A DNA stretch of 64,000 nt, taken from the NCBI RefSeq assembly GCF_028023555.1, contig NZ_JAQIOY010000002.1, positions 372,001 to 436,000 of the forward strand, given 5' to 3'. Positions 61,330-64,000 of this stretch are shown piece by piece (position 1 is the stretch's first letter; the number at the start of each line of letters is the position of its first letter). The DNA is from Thalassococcus_A lentus. GTDB taxonomy: Bacteria > Pseudomonadota > Alphaproteobacteria > Rhodobacterales > Rhodobacteraceae. The notes beneath the pieces are model-generated. The model saw only the letters and a program-made list of their open reading frames with translations, had not been told where the DNA came from and made no database searches. The translations under genes and the position numbers were made by a program.

Positions 61330-62483
61330 TCCAAACGCTGCAGCAGCTTTTCCATAAAGCGCTGCCCTTCGTTGAATTGCGCGACCGTGATGTATTCGTC
61401 CGGTTGGTGGGCGACCTCGATGCTGCCTGGACCGCACACAACGGCATTGTAGCCGACAGTCTGAAAATGGCTGGCTTCGGTGCCGTAGCTGACGTGGTTT
61501 TCCGAATTGTCCCCCGTGATCTGCCGGACCAGCTGTTCGGCGTGGTTGTCTTGGGTCGGAGCAAAAGGTGGAAGCGCGAATTTTTCTTCCATTTCGATAT
61601 GCGCTTCGGGGCGCACGGCCTGCATCGCAGCGGTCAATTCTGCGGCCTTGGCCTCGGCCAGAGCGCGCCATTGATCCAGTGTTTCACCCGGAACAACCCG
61701 AAACCCAAGACCGAACTCACAGTCCTTGGCGGTGATATTGTGGGCCGTGCCGCCGCTGATCTGCCCAACGTGGACATTGGTGTAGGGCGGATCAAACAGC
61801 GCAGCCATGCCCTGCGGCTCCGCTGCAGCCTGTTCAGCATTCAGCTGATTGGCCCAGTCAATCAGCTTGGCCCCCTCCATAACTGCGGAAACGCCGCGAT
61901 ACATGAGCGAGCTGTGAACCTCAAAACCATGCACATGCACCCAATAGGTGACACCTCCCTTATGCCCGGTCACCGCTTTGAGCATGGTCGGCTCTCCCAC
62001 GATCACATCGCTGGCGCGCGGCAGGGCCTGCATCGCCTCGATCAGGGGCGGCGCACCGGTGCAGCCCACCTCCTCGTCATAGCTCAGGGCGATTTGCAGG
62101 GGGCGGCTGATGTCGCGTGACGTCGCTTCGACCATGGCCCAGATCGCCAGCGCATCGAACCCCTTCATATCCGTGGTGCCACGGCCATAGAGCTTTCCGT
62201 CCCGCTCGGTGACGGTAAAGGGATCGGACGTCCAGGGCTGTCCATCTACAGGCACCACGTCGGTATGCCCGGACAGAACCACGCCGCCTTCGATTTCGGG
62301 GCCGACATGCGCAAAAAGAGCGGCTTTCTGGCGGTCATCATCGTAGTGACGATGGCACGTAATCCCCTGCCCGCTCATGTAGTCTTCGACCCAGTCGATC
62401 AGCGGCAGGTTCGTATCGCGGCTGACCGTCGGGAAAGACACCAGTTTTTCAAGGATTTCACGAGGCGTAAGGCGGGTTGGCAT
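61326..62483 (-). CDS. argE: Acetylornithine deacetylase
   Basis: A 385-residue M20/ArgE-type zinc deacetylase with LSGHTDVVPVDGQPW, LYGRGTTDMKGFDALAI and SYDEEVGCTGAPPLI. Name by similarity; its coupling to an oxidoreductase and an M20 amidohydrolase fits N-acyl-amino-acid catabolism as well as arginine synthesis, so the true substrate is open. ATG preceded by AGGAGC. Confidence 0.85.
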   Translation of the reverse strand: MPTRLTPREILEKLVSFPTVSRDTNLPLIDWVEDYMSGQGITCHRHYDDDRQKAALFAHVGPEIEGGVVLSGHTDVVPVDGQPWTSDPFTVTERDGKLYGRGTTDMKGFDALAIWAMVEATSRDISRPLQIALSYDEEVGCTGAPPLIEAMQALPRASDVIVGEPTMLKAVTGHKGGVTYWVHVHGFEVHSSLMYRGVSAVMEGAKLIDWANQLNAEQAAAEPQGMAALFDPPYTNVHVGQISGGTAHNITAKDCEFGLGFRVVPGETLDQWRALAEAKAAELTAAMQAVRPEAHIEMEEKFALPPFAPTQDNHAEQLVRQITGDNSENHVSYGTEASHFQTVGYNAVVCGPGSIEVAHQPDEYITVAQFNEGQRFMEKLLQRLE

Positions 62484-62547
62484 GAAAGCTCCTGTGCACG
62501 AGTCGGGACGAGTGTAGCGGTCTTGGCCAGAGGCTCACAGCCCCGGC

Positions 62548-63450
62548 TTAGTCAAAGGACAAATCAGCCACCACCGGATAGTGATCCGATGGCCAATCGC
62601 CCGAAAATTTACCACGCAAAACATAGGGGCCGCCGATGGATTTCAACTGTTGGGACAGTCCGATATGGTCGATCGCACCCAGCAGGTTGATACCCGCGTT
62701 CAGGTGGTACGTGGTGCCCGGCGGGTTGAGAAACGACAGGCCTGCCTCGGCCAGCCGGTCCATGGCAGCCCAGCCCTGCAGGACATTAAGATCCCCCAAG
62801 ACCACCACAGGCATTCCTGATTGAACAACCGGAGTCAGACGTTTCGCCACCAGCTCGGCCGAAAGCCGGCGGTTGGATGCGCTTCGGTATTCGAAATGTA
62901 CATTGTAGGCCCGAAAGACACGGCCCTTCCTGTCTTCGAATTCCGCCCAGCTGCTAAACGCGGGCCAAGAGCCGTTGAAAGTACGCGAATAGATGACATC
63001 CGGCGTGTCAGAGAAAAAGAACCACCCCTGATCTCTGAGCGTCAGCTTGTCTTTGCGGTAAAAAATCGGCTGGGTCACAGGGAAGCTCTGCCAGTCGCCA
63101 TGCGCGGCAAGGGCGTAATCGGGATTTCGATCCAGCAACCAGTCCCGCGCGAGGTTCACAGACCCATCGCTGCCACGGGCAAAGCTTTCCATCTCCTGAA
63201 AGGCGACCAGATCGGCGTCCAACGCCTTGAAGGCCGTATCCAACGCGGGTTTGCGCGTTTCCCAATCCTGCAAAGACCAAGCGCCGGTTTCTCGCGACAG
63301 AATGATGTAGTGCACGTTATGCGTGGCCACCCGCAGCCCGGTGCCAGAATGCGGCGGGACCGCTCCGCCCGCACTGTTCCAAAGATGCGTCCCGCAGGCA
63401 CCCAGCACCAGTGCCGCAATCACCCAGATCGCGTGCCGGACCCAGCGCAT
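62548..63450 (-). CDS. Endonuclease/exonuclease/phosphatase-family lipoprotein
   Basis: A ~300-residue protein with lipobox LVLGAC (Cys about residue 19), so probably membrane-anchored. The EEP fold is shown by VATHNVHYI, FQEMESFAR, PVVVLGDLNVL and the SDHYPVVADLSFD end. EEP proteins cleave phosphodiesters in DNA, RNA, lipids or sugars; the substrate is unknown. It lies 14 bases after the ABC gene, probably the same operon. Confidence 0.78.
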   Translation of the reverse strand: MRWVRHAIWVIAALVLGACGTHLWNSAGGAVPPHSGTGLRVATHNVHYIILSRETGAWSLQDWETRKPALDTAFKALDADLVAFQEMESFARGSDGSVNLARDWLLDRNPDYALAAHGDWQSFPVTQPIFYRKDKLTLRDQGWFFFSDTPDVIYSRTFNGSWPAFSSWAEFEDRKGRVFRAYNVHFEYRSASNRRLSAELVAKRLTPVVQSGMPVVVLGDLNVLQGWAAMDRLAEAGLSFLNPPGTTYHLNAGINLLGAIDHIGLSQQLKSIGGPYVLRGKFSGDWPSDHYPVVADLSFD

Positions 63451-63464
63451 GAACAACTGCAGCC

Positions 63465-64000
63465 TCAGTACCCGCTGTCCGTCGTCAGAACAAAATGGCC
63501 GGGGCTGACTTCGTCGTACTGCGATGGCTCGACCTTGTAATCCAGCGGGTGGATCGGAGACGGAATGGGTTTGAAGTTCAGGTCCTTCTCGGACTTGCGG
63601 CGCCGCGGATCGGCGATCGGAACCGCCTTCATGAGCGCCCGCGTATAAGGATGGCGCGGATCTTCAAAGACCGCGCGGCGCGGACCCAATTCAACGATCC
63701 GTCCCAGATACATCACACCGACGTTGTGGCTGACCCGTTCGACAACCGCCATGTCGTGACTGATGAACAGATACGACAGCCCCAGTTCCGCCTGCAGTTC
63801 CATCATCAGATTGATCACCTGCGCCTGCACGGACACGTCCAGCGCCGACACGGCCTCATCCGCCACGATAAGCTTGGGGTTCAGTGCCAGAGCACGGGCA
63901 ATAGCGATCCGCTGCCTCTGGCCGCCGGACAGCTCGTGCGGGAAACGGCGCATGAAACTGCGTGGCAGCTCGACCCGGTCAAACAGATTGCCCACTACGT
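63465..64000 (-). CDS. Peptide/oligopeptide ABC transporter ATPase, C-terminal part (cut by window edge)
   Basis: Visible are the last ~178 residues of an OppD/DppF-like ATPase: signature LSGGQRQRIAIARAL, Walker B LIVADEAVSALD, H-loop FISHDMAVV, and the peptide-transporter tail PYTRALMKAVP. The frame is open to the window end, so the Walker A region is outside. It is the last visible gene of a transporter operon reading leftward. Confidence 0.92.
   Translation of the reverse strand, partial: VVGNLFDRVELPRSFMRRFPHELSGGQRQRIAIARALALNPKLIVADEAVSALDVSVQAQVINLMMELQAELGLSYLFISHDMAVVERVSHNVGVMYLGRIVELGPRRAVFEDPRHPYTRALMKAVPIADPRRRKSEKDLNFKPIPSPIHPLDYKVEPSQYDEVSPGHFVLTTDSGY

Overview
The window looks like a chromosomal segment of an alphaproteobacterium of the Rhodobacteraceae (Roseobacter group). 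The signs are a moderately high-GC, dense chromosome with DUF1476, an RTX-type protein with a C-terminal Hint domain, an S9 protein with an N-terminal extension, a DctD-like regulator without the sigma-54 loop, and DUF1127-type small proteins. This placement is inferred from family content and was not tested by a search. I see no phage, IS element, integron or CRISPR array, and one tRNA gene (tRNA-Leu, CAA).

Layout. 1-8.2 kb: end of transketolase, an M15 peptidase, glutathione reductase, the hflK-hflC-DUF2065 operon, a DUF808 membrane protein and a first GAPDH gene. 8.2-17.7 kb: a DctB/DctD-like two-component pair, then purine genes (purQ, purS, purC) interrupted by a large exported trypsin/beta-helix protein, two uncharacterised genes and the DUF1476 gene. 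17.8-25.4 kb: a DMT exporter, a FadL-type porin, a MobA-like nucleotidyltransferase and a 1440-residue repeat/RTX/Hint protein. 25.4-30.3 kb: a long gene-free stretch with a candidate small RNA, tRNA-Leu, a DedA/YqaA-like protein, DsbB, a 47-residue membrane peptide, a second GAPDH, a small DUF1127-like protein, coaD and a CBS protein. 30.3-37.3 kb: a LysR regulator divergent from an oxidoreductase/glycosyltransferase pair, mmsA, a small unknown and a YbdK-type ligase. 37.3-46.9 kb: argC with a leader region, murI, an acyltransferase, a sulfotransferase, a glycosyltransferase, an exported phosphoesterase, rplM-rpsI and speD-speE. 47-64 kb: DUF1127 and MocR genes back to back, MmgE/PrpD, a DegT-type aminotransferase, a small exported protein, an OpgC-like membrane protein, fabF-mltG, rsgA, a catabolic block (M20 amidohydrolase, FAD oxidoreductase, argE) and the start of a peptide-type ABC transporter operon.

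How the parts connect. Central carbon metabolism is represented by transketolase and two GAPDH paralogues. The paralogues differ at the residue that governs NAD/NADP choice, and both have GTTAGCG-type palindromic sites upstream. The arginine/polyamine side is represented by argC, argE, speD and speE.

The most striking regulatory structure is upstream of argC: a good promoter, a strong ribosome site, a 12-codon open frame ending in two CGA (Arg) codons, and then at once an intrinsic terminator before argC. This is the layout of an arginine-sensing transcription attenuator. Other items for follow-up are the candidate sRNA at about 25.8-25.95 kb, the GTAC palindromes around the MocR/DUF1127/speD intergenic regions, the loss of GAFTGA in the DctD-like regulator, and the trypsin/beta-helix fusion inside the pur block.
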